Positions 40,990 through 49,823 are shown, counted from the first letter of the stretch. The stretch is 64,000 nucleotides of DNA from Cupriavidus gilardii (GCF_008801915.1 NZ_VZOV01000008.1:1-64000); one strand, 5' to 3'. The notes: generated from the letters alone by a model not told the origin. Made by a program: numbers and translations.

Positions 40990-43837
40990 ATTGTTGCCTT
41001 GCCCGTGCCAACACGTTGCGCAGATGAGGGCGCCATTTCGATGGCCAGACGGTATCGAAGATGTCCATCTGGCGCGTGTTGTTGGTCCGTTTCAAGGACA
41101 AGTCGAGCAGCATGTGCGTGGACAGCTCGTCGGTACATCTGTCCGAAAGCAGCCGCTCGATGTAGTTCCGGCGCACGGAGGCCATCGACGCGTCGATGCA
41201 GATGGCCGCATTGCCCAACGCCGCCGCATAGCGCCTCAGCGCAAACGGGCCATCATTGCTGGTGCCCAGGAATGCGTCGGAAGACAGCCGGGCCAGCACG
41301 GCGGCAACACACCACAGGAAATGCGATTGGCATGCCGGGTCCTCGCGATGGGACGGCATGGTGTCGAGCAGCGCCTCCAGATGGGCGGGGGTCGGCTGGA
41401 CATCCTTTCCCTCGCCGATCAGCACCTCGTTGGAGCGGTACGCCAACGCCTGCTGATGTTCATGATCGACAAGCCGTCGGACGGCATGGTTGTCCGCGAT
41501 TGCCGACCGGAAATCGGTCAGGTATTCACTGCCAAACGGCAGGACGGTAAGAAGCCCGTCGTGCCATTGTTGCGACCGATTCGCTCCGACATAGGCGTTG
41601 TGCAGCAATGGGCAGGCGGCCAGATCCTTCCCGATGTCCGCAAGGCCGCCAACGTCATAGCGTTGCGCGCCGGTGTTCCCCGGATCGGCAACCGCGGTCA
41701 GCCGGAGCATCGACTGCCAGGCCGGCGGCAGCGCCCCGTGACTTGACGACACGCCACTCTGCTCGAGCGACTCGCCGCGAATCAGGCAGCCATAGTATTC
41801 CGGCGCCACCAGCAGTGCATATTGGCCTGCATCGGCGACGATCGGGAAGAACGTTTCGCCCTCGTTGTTCTCGAGCCTGGCCACCGTATCGGCGAGGGCG
41901 GGCGGCAATGTTGAGCGGTACGCGTCCATCAGCGCGGTCGTTCGTTGCGCCGCCGCTGCCGGCGCATCGGGCCGCGCGGCGAGAAATGCGAGCTGCATCA
42001 CCAGCCCCGCGTGCTTGCGCGCCCAGGCAGCCCTGTTGCCCTCGCCCAGCGAGGCGATGGCGTCGTGCATCAACCCCGGCAGCAATGGGGCGGTTTCCGG
42101 CCATGCCAGCGGGCGGGAGTCGGCCGATCGTTCGGCTTCCCAATAGAGGCGCCGCAGGACCTGCCGCGCCGCCTCGGCTTCGTACTGCGGATGCTCCAGC
42201 AGCCAGTTGCGCAGCGCGGCGCAACGCCGCACGTCGTCCCGGCAGGCGCAAGCGAGCTGGAACAGATACTCCGAAATTGTCCGCCGGGCGCGCGGGGACG
42301 GCGGCAGATCCCGCAACGGCACGCCCGTTGTCAATTGCGCCAACGCTTCGTCGACGTCGCGGATCCGGATGGAAAAGTCGCTGCCCGCCTGCAGCGACAG
42401 CGTCAGGAGACACTTGCCATCGCCGACGTCGACGCGACTGAATCGTGCCCCCTCGACGGCGGCTTCGCCGAAGTCGGCGCCGCCAATACCGGCTTCATTG
42501 AAGTGCGCATTGTGCAAGGTGGCGTGGTGAAAGGTCGTGCCCGCGAGCTCGACATTGTCGAAGCGCGCATCCGGCAGATAGGCATAGCCGAACTCCGCGT
42601 TGGTCACCCTGGCACGGACGAACATCGGCGCGGTGCCGTAGCAGGCCGTCAGCACCGCGCCATCCATCTGCGCCCCCGCAAAAAGCGCGAACGACACGAT
42701 GGCCCTCGACAGATTGGCGTGTTCGAGCCGCGCCTCGCGCAGGGTCGTGCCGATCAGACTGGCTTCGGTCATGTTCGCCTGCGACAGGTCCGCCCCGGGC
42801 AGCGCGGCCCTGGACAGGCGTGCCTTCGCCAGATTGGCGTGGCGCAGGTTGGCGCGGGCCATGCGCGCATCCTCCAGATCGGCGTTCGCCAGATTGGCGC
42901 CGGACAGGTCGGCGGACACGAGCGTGGCACCGCATAGCAGCGCGCCCTGCAGGTCGGCGTCAGCCAGGATCGCGCCGCTCAGATCCAGTTTTTTCAGGTC
43001 GGCGCCGGCCAGTCTTGCGCCTCGCAGATCGGGGACCGTGCTCGGTGCGACGCGCCTGGCGACCTCGGTCGCCCGCAGCGCGGCCTCGACCCGCGCACGG
43101 CCCGCGGCCGGAGACGGCGATTCGGCCGGTACGCTGTCGCCCGCATGGTAGGCGCGTACGGCGCGCGTCAACAGCTGTTCGACCGTACGAAGCGGCGGCC
43201 GGGACGACGGGAAGCGCAGCAGGTTGCGCAGCGCCTGCAGCAGCCGCGCCAGCGGCGTGGTCGGCTGCCCGACCGGCACCAGGCTTGCGGCGGCATCGGC
43301 CATGCCCCGCTTGCCGGGCTCCACGTGCACGTAGTAGTCCTGGCCGTGAAAGCGCAGCTTCGCGCCGTCCTTGCATTTCGCCAGGAACTCCTGGAACGGC
43401 AGCACGTTCAGATCGCGGCTGATGGCGAAGGCGCGGCACAGTTCGACCAGATGGCGATCGCTGGTGAATCGGTGCACGCGGTCCGCCAGTTGCACGTGGC
43501 GATTGGCCAGCCGCGTCGCCAGCATGGCGGCCTGGGCCTGCCGGCTCGCTTCCGCTGCCGGGGTCATGGCGCGCTCGCCGCTCCCCGATCGCGCCAGCGC
43601 CTGCACGACGTAGCGCGGCTTGTCCGCTGCGTTGTCCAGTCGAACGCTGAACGCCTGCTTGCCTATCATCAGCTTTCCACCGAGGCGCAGCGCACTCATC
43701 GTCGTCGCATCGAGATGGCTGACGTCGCGCACACGCTTGCAGCGCAGGGTCGCGGCCGTGGGCGCGAGGCGGGGCGAGGGCGCGGCAGGTGCCGGCTGGT
43801 GGGCGGGCACTGCCATGGAAACGGTCTGGGCTGGCAT
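40988..43837 (-). CDS. Pentapeptide-repeat protein with SopA/NleL-like (HECT-type E3 ligase) architecture
   Basis: 949 aa from the ATG at 43837 (the frame is open to a TTG at 43927; neither has a good ribosome-binding site). Residues 1-30 are Pro/Ala-rich. Residues 45-175 hold two similar beta segments (LGGKLMIGKQAFSVRL, DGAKLRFHGQDYYVHV). Residues 271-470 are about 40 pentapeptide repeats (A[DN]LxxA type), a beta-helix. Residues 480-949 are helical and, by pattern, follow the bilobed catalytic region of the Salmonella SopA and EHEC NleL ubiquitin ligases: GETFFPIVADAGQYALLVAPEYY, then SSDAFLGTSNDGPFALRRYA, then C901 (RCTDEL), 49 residues from the end, as candidate thioester cysteine. G+C is lower than around it (about 57% over 41041-41160). 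Family call is from memory of domain layout, not alignment. No secretion signal visible; if correct, a type III effector. Confidence 0.65.
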   Translation of the reverse strand: MPAQTVSMAVPAHQPAPAAPSPRLAPTAATLRCKRVRDVSHLDATTMSALRLGGKLMIGKQAFSVRLDNAADKPRYVVQALARSGSGERAMTPAAEASRQAQAAMLATRLANRHVQLADRVHRFTSDRHLVELCRAFAISRDLNVLPFQEFLAKCKDGAKLRFHGQDYYVHVEPGKRGMADAAASLVPVGQPTTPLARLLQALRNLLRFPSSRPPLRTVEQLLTRAVRAYHAGDSVPAESPSPAAGRARVEAALRATEVARRVAPSTVPDLRGARLAGADLKKLDLSGAILADADLQGALLCGATLVSADLSGANLANADLEDARMARANLRHANLAKARLSRAALPGADLSQANMTEASLIGTTLREARLEHANLSRAIVSFALFAGAQMDGAVLTACYGTAPMFVRARVTNAEFGYAYLPDARFDNVELAGTTFHHATLHNAHFNEAGIGGADFGEAAVEGARFSRVDVGDGKCLLTLSLQAGSDFSIRIRDVDEALAQLTTGVPLRDLPPSPRARRTISEYLFQLACACRDDVRRCAALRNWLLEHPQYEAEAARQVLRRLYWEAERSADSRPLAWPETAPLLPGLMHDAIASLGEGNRAAWARKHAGLVMQLAFLAARPDAPAAAAQRTTALMDAYRSTLPPALADTVARLENNEGETFFPIVADAGQYALLVAPEYYGCLIRGESLEQSGVSSSHGALPPAWQSMLRLTAVADPGNTGAQRYDVGGLADIGKDLAACPLLHNAYVGANRSQQWHDGLLTVLPFGSEYLTDFRSAIADNHAVRRLVDHEHQQALAYRSNEVLIGEGKDVQPTPAHLEALLDTMPSHREDPACQSHFLWCVAAVLARLSSDAFLGTSNDGPFALRRYAAALGNAAICIDASMASVRRNYIERLLSDRCTDELSTHMLLDLSLKRTNNTRQMDIFDTVWPSKWRPHLRNVLARARQQ

Positions 43838-44180
43838 GTCGTAATGGAGTGGGATTGCCGGGGAGGATTGCGGGAGGAGGGATTGCGGAGGGGCACCCCC
43901 CGGGAGGCTGCGAGATTGCCATCGCAAAACGCGGCACCGATATCAAAAAATCCCGGGTTTGAACACTTGCCGACTCCGTTCCGCGAGATATGCCGGGCCC
44001 GTCATGCCGTTGGCTGCGGGTTGTCGTTGGAAAGAAGCGCCGTCGTGCCGCGCGCCATTGGCACGCCACATTGTCAGCCTGACACCGACATTCCCGGTGC
44101 TTTGTAATGACTACAATGCAACAGGCCAAACACAGCCTGGCCCCGGCGTCCGGGCAATACCATCGCAGGGGGGAAACTTC
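43838..44180. promoter_or_regulatory. Divergent region between the pentapeptide protein and response regulator genes
   Basis: 343 bp of lower G+C. On the effector side, GCAATC-TCC-type units recur four times within 90 bp of the start. On the regulator side there is a perfect palindrome TGTCAgccTGACA (44072-44084) and TTGTAatgacTACAA (44102-44116), whose right arm TACAAT could be the -10 box. No TTCG-N16-TTCG (hrpII) box was found. Confidence 0.45.
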
Positions 44181-44813
44181 ATGATTCGCGTCCTGATCGC
44201 CGACGATCACCAGATCGTCCGTGCCGGTCTGCGCCAGTTCATTTCCGACGAACCGGATATTCGCGTCGAAGGCGAAGCGGCCAGCGGCGACGAAGTGATG
44301 GCGCGGCTGCGCGAAACCGAGTTCGACGTGGTGGTGCTCGACATCTCGATGCCGGACCGCAACGGCATCGACGTGCTCAAGCTGATCCGCCAGCGCCATC
44401 CCGACCTGCCGGTGCTGATCCTGTCCACCTATCCCGAGGACCAGTACGCGATCAATCTGATCCGCGCCGGCGCGTCCGGCTATCTGACCAAGGAAAGCGC
44501 GCCCGACGATCTGGTCAAGGCGATCCGCACCGTCGCCCAGGGGCGGCGCTATGTCAGCCCGACCGTGGCCGAGCTGCTGATCGGCGGGCTGGAGAAGCCG
44601 ACCGACCAGCCGCTGCACCAGACCCTGTCGAAGCGCGAATTCCAGATCTTCTGCAAGCTCTCGCGCGGGCAGTCCGTTTCGGTGATCGCCGACGAGCTGT
44701 TCCTCAGCGTCAAGACGGTCAGCACCTACCGCTCGCGCATTCTGGAAAAGATGGGCATGAAGACCAATGCCGATCTGACCTATTACGCGATCAAGAACGG
44801 CCTGGTCGAATAG
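44181..44813 (+). CDS. NarL/FixJ-family response regulator
   Basis: 210 aa: receiver domain (residues 1-120) with acidic pocket D8-D9, phosphoacceptor D54 (VVVLDISMPDRNG) and K104 (GYLTKES), then a LuxR-type helix-turn-helix (LSKREFQIFCKLSRGQSVSVIADELFLSVKTVSTYRSRILEKMGMKTNADLTYYAI, residues 147-205). GGGGG lies upstream of the ATG. The CHASE3-HisKA_3 kinase at 45644-47164 is the likely partner, as this kinase class pairs with NarL-type regulators. Confidence 0.94.
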   Translation: MIRVLIADDHQIVRAGLRQFISDEPDIRVEGEAASGDEVMARLRETEFDVVVLDISMPDRNGIDVLKLIRQRHPDLPVLILSTYPEDQYAINLIRAGASGYLTKESAPDDLVKAIRTVAQGRRYVSPTVAELLIGGLEKPTDQPLHQTLSKREFQIFCKLSRGQSVSVIADELFLSVKTVSTYRSRILEKMGMKTNADLTYYAIKNGLVE

Positions 44814-44910
44814 ACGGCACGCCGTGCGTCCCGGCGTCAATGGGGCCGGCGGCGGTGCTGTAGGACGGACCCGGATACCTGGCCCCTGGCCCCATTGCTA
44901 CCATCGAACC

Positions 44911-45318
44911 ATGTTGGATCAAGCCGCGGCAACTCCCTACCGTACGCTGCGGGTCTTACTGATCGAGGACTCGGCGGTCCTGCGGAGCATGTTGCTGGAG
45001 TACTTGAACGCATTCTCCTTCGTCGAGACCGTCGATTGGGCGGATACCGAAAGCACCGCCATCCGCCTGTTCGAAAGCGGCAGGTATGAGGTCGTCATCG
45101 TCGACCTGCAATTGCGTCAGGGCAACGGCATCAACGTGCTGCGGGCGATCCAGAAGGCGCAGGCGCCGGGCATCCGGATCGTCTACACCAATCATGCGCA
45201 GGTGCCCACCTACCGGCGTCAGTGCGCCGAGGCGGGAGCCGACTATTTTTTCGACAAGTCGCTCGAGCTCGAACAGGTATTCCGCGTGATCGAGGAATAC
45301 GCGCAGGCACCGACCTGA
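44911..45318 (+). CDS. Single-domain response-regulator receiver protein
   Basis: 135 aa, only a receiver domain: acidic residues E19-D20, phosphoacceptor D65 (VVIVDLQLRQGNG), conserved T/H region YTNHAQ and K in FFDKSLELEQVF. No output domain, so it probably works as a phosphate sink or protein-protein switch between the adjacent kinase and the NarL regulator. A weak ribosome-binding site; 97 bp downstream of the NarL regulator. Confidence 0.88.
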   Translation: MLDQAAATPYRTLRVLLIEDSAVLRSMLLEYLNAFSFVETVDWADTESTAIRLFESGRYEVVIVDLQLRQGNGINVLRAIQKAQAPGIRIVYTNHAQVPTYRRQCAEAGADYFFDKSLELEQVFRVIEEYAQAPT

Positions 45319-45451
45319 GTTCCGCCGAGCGGCTTGTGGCTGGCGGCCGGCGACGACGACTCGTGCCGAGCTCCATCGACCGATCCTTGAGCAGCAAATT
45401 TTTTCCGTCGCGGCAACGCGCCGCACCCTTCGCCAAGCAAAGGAGATCGTC

Positions 45452-45595
45452 ATGAAAAAGCTGATCGCGCTGTTCGCTCTTGCCGGTGTCACGCTGATTA
45501 CGGGTTGCAACACCATCGCCGGTGCCGGCAAGGACATCGAAAGGGGCGGCGAGAAGATGCAGGGCTCGGCGGAGGAAACGAAACGCAGGATGTAA
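45452..45595 (+). CDS. Entericidin-like small lipoprotein
   Basis: 47-aa lipoprotein precursor: MKKLIALFALAGVTLITGC, lipobox ITGC, mature NTIAGAGKDIERGGEKMQGSAEE. The pattern GCNTxxGxGKDxxxxGE is that of the EcnA/EcnB entericidin family, small envelope lipoproteins induced by stress; EcnB is linked to stationary-phase lysis in enteric bacteria. AAAGGAG precedes the start. It sits between the receiver and the convergent kinase. Confidence 0.9.
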   Translation: MKKLIALFALAGVTLITGCNTIAGAGKDIERGGEKMQGSAEETKRRM

Positions 45596-45618
45596 TGCGT
45601 CCCGGCACGGCCATCGAG

Positions 45619-45645
45619 AAGGAGCCTTTCCAGGCTCCTTTTTTC
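45619..45645. terminator. Terminator between entericidin and kinase genes
   Basis: Stem AAGGAGCC/GGCTCCTT with a 6-base loop, followed by TTTT. The A/T ends on both sides let it work in both directions between the two convergent genes; it touches the kinase stop codon. Confidence 0.88.
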
Positions 45646-47164
45646 ATGCCCCTTGGCCGTGCTGCGGCGCCCCGGCGGGGCCGGCGGGAGACGGGCCGGT
45701 GCCGGCATCCGCGGCCGGCCGCGGCGGCGGTTCCACCTGCGCCGGCGCGGCGGGCAGTTCGTGCGGCAGCGGCTCGTCGCCCTCGTCCAGCGACGGCGGC
45801 GGGGCGACCACCGCGTCGGTCAGCGGCACCTCGACGCGGATCGTGACCCCCGCCCCGGGCGTCGAATCGATCTGCAGCGTGCCGCCCAGCGCGATCACGC
45901 GCTGCTCCATGCCGAGCAGCCCATGGTGGCCCGAGGTGCGGCGCGTTTCGATATCGGCCGGCAGGCCGCGCCCGTTGTCGCTGACCTTCAGCAGCAGATG
46001 ATCGTCGGTGCGCGTCAGCGCGACCGACACGCGGCTCGCCTCGGCGTACTTGGTCGCGTTGGTCAGCGACTCCTGCACGATGCGGTACAGCGCGATGGCG
46101 GCGGCATCGCGCAGCGGCGGCACCGACGGGTCGAGCTCGACCTCGGTCTGCCAGTGGTTGCGCGTGCCGACTTCCTCGACCAGCTGGGCAATGGCCTCCT
46201 TCAGGCCGAGGTTCAGCAGCACGGTGGGGCGCAGGTCCTCGATCAGCCGGCGCTTGATCTGGATGCCCTGGTCCACATGCAGCATCACGCGCGTGATCTT
46301 TTCCTGGATCTCGGGATAGTCGTTCTGCAGGCGCCGGCGGATCCAGTGCATGTCGAGCTTGGTCGCGGTCAGGATCGCGCCGAGTTCGTCGTGCAGCTCG
46401 CGCGCCAGCCGCGTCTTCTCGTCCTCGGTGACGCGCTGCAGGTGCGAGGCCAGCGCCGACAGCTGGCGCGTGCGCGCGCGCACCATGCGGTCCAGCCGCG
46501 CGCTTTCCTCCTCGAGCTCGCTGCGCGCGGCCTCGGACACTGCCAGCCGGCGCGAATGCTGGAAGCCGACGATGACCAGCAGCACGATGTTGATCGCGGT
46601 CAGCAGGCCGATGCCGTAGCGCGACAGGTTGATGTCGCGGTCGGCGTTCTCGAGATTGCGCGATACCGACGCGGCCGAGCGCGCGCGCAGCGTCTCCAGG
46701 CCGAGCCGCGCCTTCTCCATCGTCTGCTTGCCGAAATCGGTGCGGATCAGGTCCAGCGCCACTTCGACATCGCGCTTGCCGTAGATCAGCGTCAGTTCCA
46801 TTTCCGTCAGCTTGCGGCTGATCAGCAGCGATGCCTCGCCGAACTGCTTCAACGCCTCCGGGTCGTCGGCGAAGCGGTTGCGGATGTCGTTCATCAGCGT
46901 GTTGATGCGCGGGATGGCGCGATGGTACGGCTCCAGATAGCTTTCCTTGCCGGTCAGCAGGTAGCCGCGCTGTCCCGCTTCGGCGTTGACCAGTTCGGCC
47001 AGCAGCGCGCTGATGTCGCTCTGCACGTTCTGCGAGCGGATGACTTGCGAATACCCCTGGCGCAGCCGGATATTGCCGGCCTCCGAGGCGATCAGCACGA
47101 CCACCGTGAGCAGGATGCCACCCGCGAGCAGCACGGTGGACCGCAACGACGATAGCTTCAACAT
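45644..47164 (-). CDS. CHASE3-domain sensor histidine kinase (NarX/HisKA_3 type)
   Basis: 506 aa. Transmembrane helix 1 (10-28), periplasmic CHASE3 domain (about 38-180, [33 protein letters not shown]), helix 2 (184-202), coiled coil, HisKA_3 dimer domain with H258 ([18 protein letters not shown]), then HATPase_c ([31 protein letters not shown]). A Pro-rich 55-residue tail ends it. Phosphorylates a NarL-type regulator, most likely the one at 44181. The signal is unknown; CHASE3 is a common stress/small-molecule sensor. Confidence 0.93.
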   Translation of the reverse strand: MLKLSSLRSTVLLAGGILLTVVVLIASEAGNIRLRQGYSQVIRSQNVQSDISALLAELVNAEAGQRGYLLTGKESYLEPYHRAIPRINTLMNDIRNRFADDPEALKQFGEASLLISRKLTEMELTLIYGKRDVEVALDLIRTDFGKQTMEKARLGLETLRARSAASVSRNLENADRDINLSRYGIGLLTAINIVLLVIVGFQHSRRLAVSEAARSELEEESARLDRMVRARTRQLSALASHLQRVTEDEKTRLARELHDELGAILTATKLDMHWIRRRLQNDYPEIQEKITRVMLHVDQGIQIKRRLIEDLRPTVLLNLGLKEAIAQLVEEVGTRNHWQTEVELDPSVPPLRDAAAIALYRIVQESLTNATKYAEASRVSVALTRTDDHLLLKVSDNGRGLPADIETRRTSGHHGLLGMEQRVIALGGTLQIDSTPGAGVTIRVEVPLTDAVVAPPPSLDEGDEPLPHELPAAPAQVEPPPRPAADAGTGPSPAGPAGAPQHGQGA

Positions 47165-47437
47165 GATGGAAGTTCCTGGATTGCGCGCTCGCGGTCGCGC
47201 GCGGTGACTGCGCCGATGGAATCACAACGGTTGCGCCCGGTCAACCGATCCGCCGGCCCGCTCGCAGGCATCGGAAGGCGGTGCTCCGCACGAGACCTGG
47301 CGCCGCGCCGGACCTGTAGGAAACCGCTGACAGGGGAATCGGTGCAAGGTCGGTGCCTCGCCGAAGTGGCGATTCCTACCATGCTTGCATGGCCTGGCGC
47401 ACCGAAGCACCCGAGCCGCGAGAACAGGAGAAACACC

Positions 47438-47611
47438 ATGCTGAAATGGGCGCTGATCTTTGCCGTGATTTCCATCGTCGCGGGACTGCTCGGTTTCACC
47501 GGCATCGCGGCGGGCGCGGCGGGCATCGCCAAGGTGCTGTTCTTCCTGTTCCTGATTCTGTTCGTGCTGTTCCTGGTGCTTGGGGTAACGATCTTCAAGT
47601 CGGTCAAATGA
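47438..47611 (+). CDS. DUF1328 small membrane protein (YtjA family)
   Basis: 57-aa protein with two hydrophobic helices ([45 protein letters not shown]). The G-F-[TG]-G-I-A-A-G-A motif defines DUF1328, common in stress-induced regions. ACAGGAG upstream. Followed by a paralogue 80 bp later. Confidence 0.92.
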   Translation: MLKWALIFAVISIVAGLLGFTGIAAGAAGIAKVLFFLFLILFVLFLVLGVTIFKSVK

Positions 47612-47691
47612 CGGCCTACCGACGATCCACCGCTCGCGCTGTTGCGCGCCGTTGTGCTGAGGCAGTTCGATCCATCTAGGGGAGTTTCACC

Positions 47692-47859
47692 ATGCTTTAC
47701 TACGCACTGGTCTTTTTCATCATCGCCCTGGTCGCCGCCGTGTTCGGCTTTGGCGGCATCGCTGCCGGCGCGGTCGAGATCGCGAAGATCCTGTTCTTCA
47801 TCTTCCTGGTAGTGGCGCTGGTGACCTTCGTCATGAGCCTGGTCCGCAAAGGCCGATGA
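47692..47859 (+). CDS. DUF1328 small membrane protein, second copy
   Basis: 55 aa, [46 protein letters not shown], two transmembrane segments with the same [10 protein letters not shown] motif. AGGGGAG precedes the ATG. A tandem duplicate of the previous gene, diverged outside the motif. Confidence 0.92.
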   Translation: MLYYALVFFIIALVAAVFGFGGIAAGAVEIAKILFFIFLVVALVTFVMSLVRKGR

Positions 47860-47940
47860 ACGGTCGTCGAATGGGCCGATGAACGGGCCGGCGCTGGCCG
47901 GCTGATCGTCGGCCGGCCCTGCGCCAGGTCGCCTGCATTG

Positions 47941-47982
47941 CGTCGGCCAAGCGCGGCGCGTCGCGTCGCGCGTTGGCCGACG
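47941..47982 (+). other. Long hairpin just upstream of the DUF883 gene
   Basis: Perfect 10-bp arms CGTCGGCCAA/TTGGCCGACG around a 22-base G+C-rich loop that can pair further. It ends eight bases before the AAGGAG ribosome-binding site of the next gene. No T-tract, so a translational or mRNA-stability element is more likely than a terminator. Confidence 0.7.
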
Positions 47983-48002
47983 CGCGTCTTAAGGAGAGTC
48001 CC

Positions 48003-48464
48003 ATGCTGACCCACAATCCGAAGGTGAAGAAGGAAGTCCGCCATCTTGCCGATTGCGCCAGCGATACGGTGCGCCAGCTGCGCCATGCCGCCCGCGATAC
48101 CAGCGGTGCCGCGCGCGAGGCCGCCTCGCCGGTGGTGGACGAGGTGAGGGGACTGATCTCGGCGCTCGAACACACAATCGAGGTGCTGGCGCGCGAAGGT
48201 TCGTCCGAGGCCGCGCAGGCCAGCCGCCGGCTGCAGACGCGGGCGCGCATGCTGGCGGACCAGGCGCGCGAGGCCACGATGCAGAGCGCGGGACGTGCGC
48301 GCGAGCGTGTCGACCAGGCCGTCGTCGGCGTGCAGCATCGCGTCGCCGAGTCGCCGTTCCGCGCCATCGCGATCGCCGCGGCGGTCGGCGCAATCGCCGC
48401 GCTGCTGCTGGTGGGCGGCAGCAGCCGCCGGCGCAGCGAGGACGGCCAATACGACGGCAACTGA
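48003..48464 (+). CDS. DUF883 (ElaB/YqjD-type) membrane-anchored protein
   Basis: 153 aa. A long amphipathic helical body (residues 8-110, repeated Ala/Arg/Glu heptads with AREAASPVVDEVRGLISALEHTIEVLA) and a C-terminal transmembrane helix preceded by RVAESPFRAIAIAAAVGAIAALLLVGG, the ElaB/YqjD C-terminal signature. Such proteins bind ribosomes to the inner membrane in stationary phase in E. coli. AAGGAG supports the ATG at 48003. Confidence 0.88.
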   Translation: MLTHNPKVKKEVRHLADCASDTVRQLRHAARDTSGAAREAASPVVDEVRGLISALEHTIEVLAREGSSEAAQASRRLQTRARMLADQAREATMQSAGRARERVDQAVVGVQHRVAESPFRAIAIAAAVGAIAALLLVGGSSRRRSEDGQYDGN

Positions 48465-48573
48465 GGGCCAGGCCGGCGACGCAAGCCGAGCCACGGCAAC
48501 CAGCGACGGTAACGGAGGCAACGCACCTCCGGCCGCGAACCCCACAAAGCAACCTGACAGGAGAACCGCATAC

Positions 48574-49167
48574 ATGGACACCCAGACCACGGGCGCCGCC
48601 TTTTCCCGCACCGATGCCTCCTCCGCCGGCAAGGGGCCGACCCAGGGCTTTCTGTCGGATGTCGCCACCATCCGCGCACGTGCCCGCAAACATATCGAGG
48701 ACGGCGCGGTTACCGAAAACTACGACGCGGACCGCGCCACCGTGCTCAAGCTGCTGAACGAGGCGCTGGCCACCGAGCTGGTCTGCGTGCTGCGCTATCG
48801 GCGCCACCACTTCATGGCCAAGGGCATCCACGCCGAGCCGATCGCGGCCGAGTTCAAGGTCCATGCCGATGAAGAGCAGGCGCACGCCGACCGCATCGCC
48901 GCACGCATCGTGCAGCTGGGCGGGGAGCCGGATTTCTCGCCCGACGGTCTGTCGGCGCGCAGCCATTCGGAATATGTCGCGCCCAACGGGCTGACCGACA
49001 TGATCCGCGAGAACCTGATCGCCGAGCGGATCGCGATCGAGAGCTATCGCGAGATGATCCAGTACATGGGCGAGCGGGACCCGACCACACGGCGCATCCT
49101 CGAAGAGATCCTGGCAGTCGAGGAGGAACACGCCGACGAACTGGCCGACATGCTGAGCAAGGAGTAG
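48574..49167 (+). CDS. Bacterioferritin-like ferritin-family protein
   Basis: 197 aa, four-helix ferritin fold. Diiron ligands: E68 (NEALATELVCVLRYRRHH), E101 and H104 (HADEEQAHADRIA), E151 or E156 (LIAERIAIESYREMI), E183 and H186 (AVEEEHADELADML). About 40 extra N-terminal residues. Probably oxidises and stores iron or protects against peroxide. ACAGGAG precedes the start. Last gene of the small stress-protein run. Confidence 0.88.
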   Translation: MDTQTTGAAFSRTDASSAGKGPTQGFLSDVATIRARARKHIEDGAVTENYDADRATVLKLLNEALATELVCVLRYRRHHFMAKGIHAEPIAAEFKVHADEEQAHADRIAARIVQLGGEPDFSPDGLSARSHSEYVAPNGLTDMIRENLIAERIAIESYREMIQYMGERDPTTRRILEEILAVEEEHADELADMLSKE

Positions 49168-49333
49168 CGGACCCGGTCAGTGGCGGCGGCGCTTGCCGCC
49201 GCCGGGAACGCGGCGATCAGGAATGTCGCCGGCGCTGCCGATCGAGCCATCGGCTGCGCCGGACAAGGAATTGCGGTGCCTCCCCCGACGCCGCAATATC
49301 GCAGTACCCCCCTTCGGATCCCCCTGGTCCGGT

Positions 49334-49368
49334 GCCCGGTCCGCCCCCAGCGGCCGGGCTGTTTTTTT
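49334..49368 (+). terminator. Possible terminator after the ferritin-like gene
   Basis: GCCCGG/CCGGGC arms (49334-49339, 49354-49359) with a 14-base loop, then a run of seven T residues. The loop is long, so it is weaker than the others. Lies between this gene and the convergent DUF1840 gene. Confidence 0.5.
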
Positions 49369-49392
49369 GGAGGGGGGAACGCCTGACTTGCG

Positions 49393-49725
49393 TCAGACGC
49401 CCCACAATACGTCGCAGCCCTCGCGCTGCGAGGCCCGCAGCATGTCGAGGAAGGGATAGGCGCGCTGCCCCAGGTGCAGCGGCTCCTCTTCGTCGTCGTA
49501 GTCGTCACCCTTGCCGCGCTGTTCCTCGGGCAGCTGGCTCTGCGCCGGGGACTGCCTTGCCTGCATCACCGCGGCCTCGAGCCGGTGGATCGCGCGCGGC
49601 AGCTCTTCCTTGGTGATCACCCCGCGTTCGCCGACGTGCTTGCCGATGATGCCGAGCAACGTGACGGCGAGATCGTTCATCATGATCAGGTCTTGCGCCG
49701 CGTGGGATTTGAAGGTGATCAGCAT
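49393..49725 (-). CDS. DUF1840 family protein
   Basis: 110 aa, MLITFKSHAAQDLIMMNDLAVTLLGIIGKHVGERGVIT with C-terminal VSLGQRAYPFLDMLRAS-like text (residues 85-100): the DUF1840 family of beta-proteobacteria, function unknown. An acidic Asp/Glu-rich stretch lies at residues 73-82. Divergent from argS. Confidence 0.88.
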   Translation of the reverse strand: MLITFKSHAAQDLIMMNDLAVTLLGIIGKHVGERGVITKEELPRAIHRLEAAVMQARQSPAQSQLPEEQRGKGDDYDDEEEPLHLGQRAYPFLDMLRASQREGCDVLWGV

Positions 49726-49823
49726 GGTGGTTCCTTGTCAGCCATGTTGGGATGGTAGCCGTCCTGCTCCGGCGTGCCGGGAGCCGGCCGACTGGCTCCT
49801 GCGGATGATGTCAGCATAGCACC

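Noticed and set aside
43838-44180. hrpII/PIP box for type III effector regulation
   Set aside because: Looked for TTCG-N16-TTCG and TTCGC-N15-TTCGC on the effector strand and found none.
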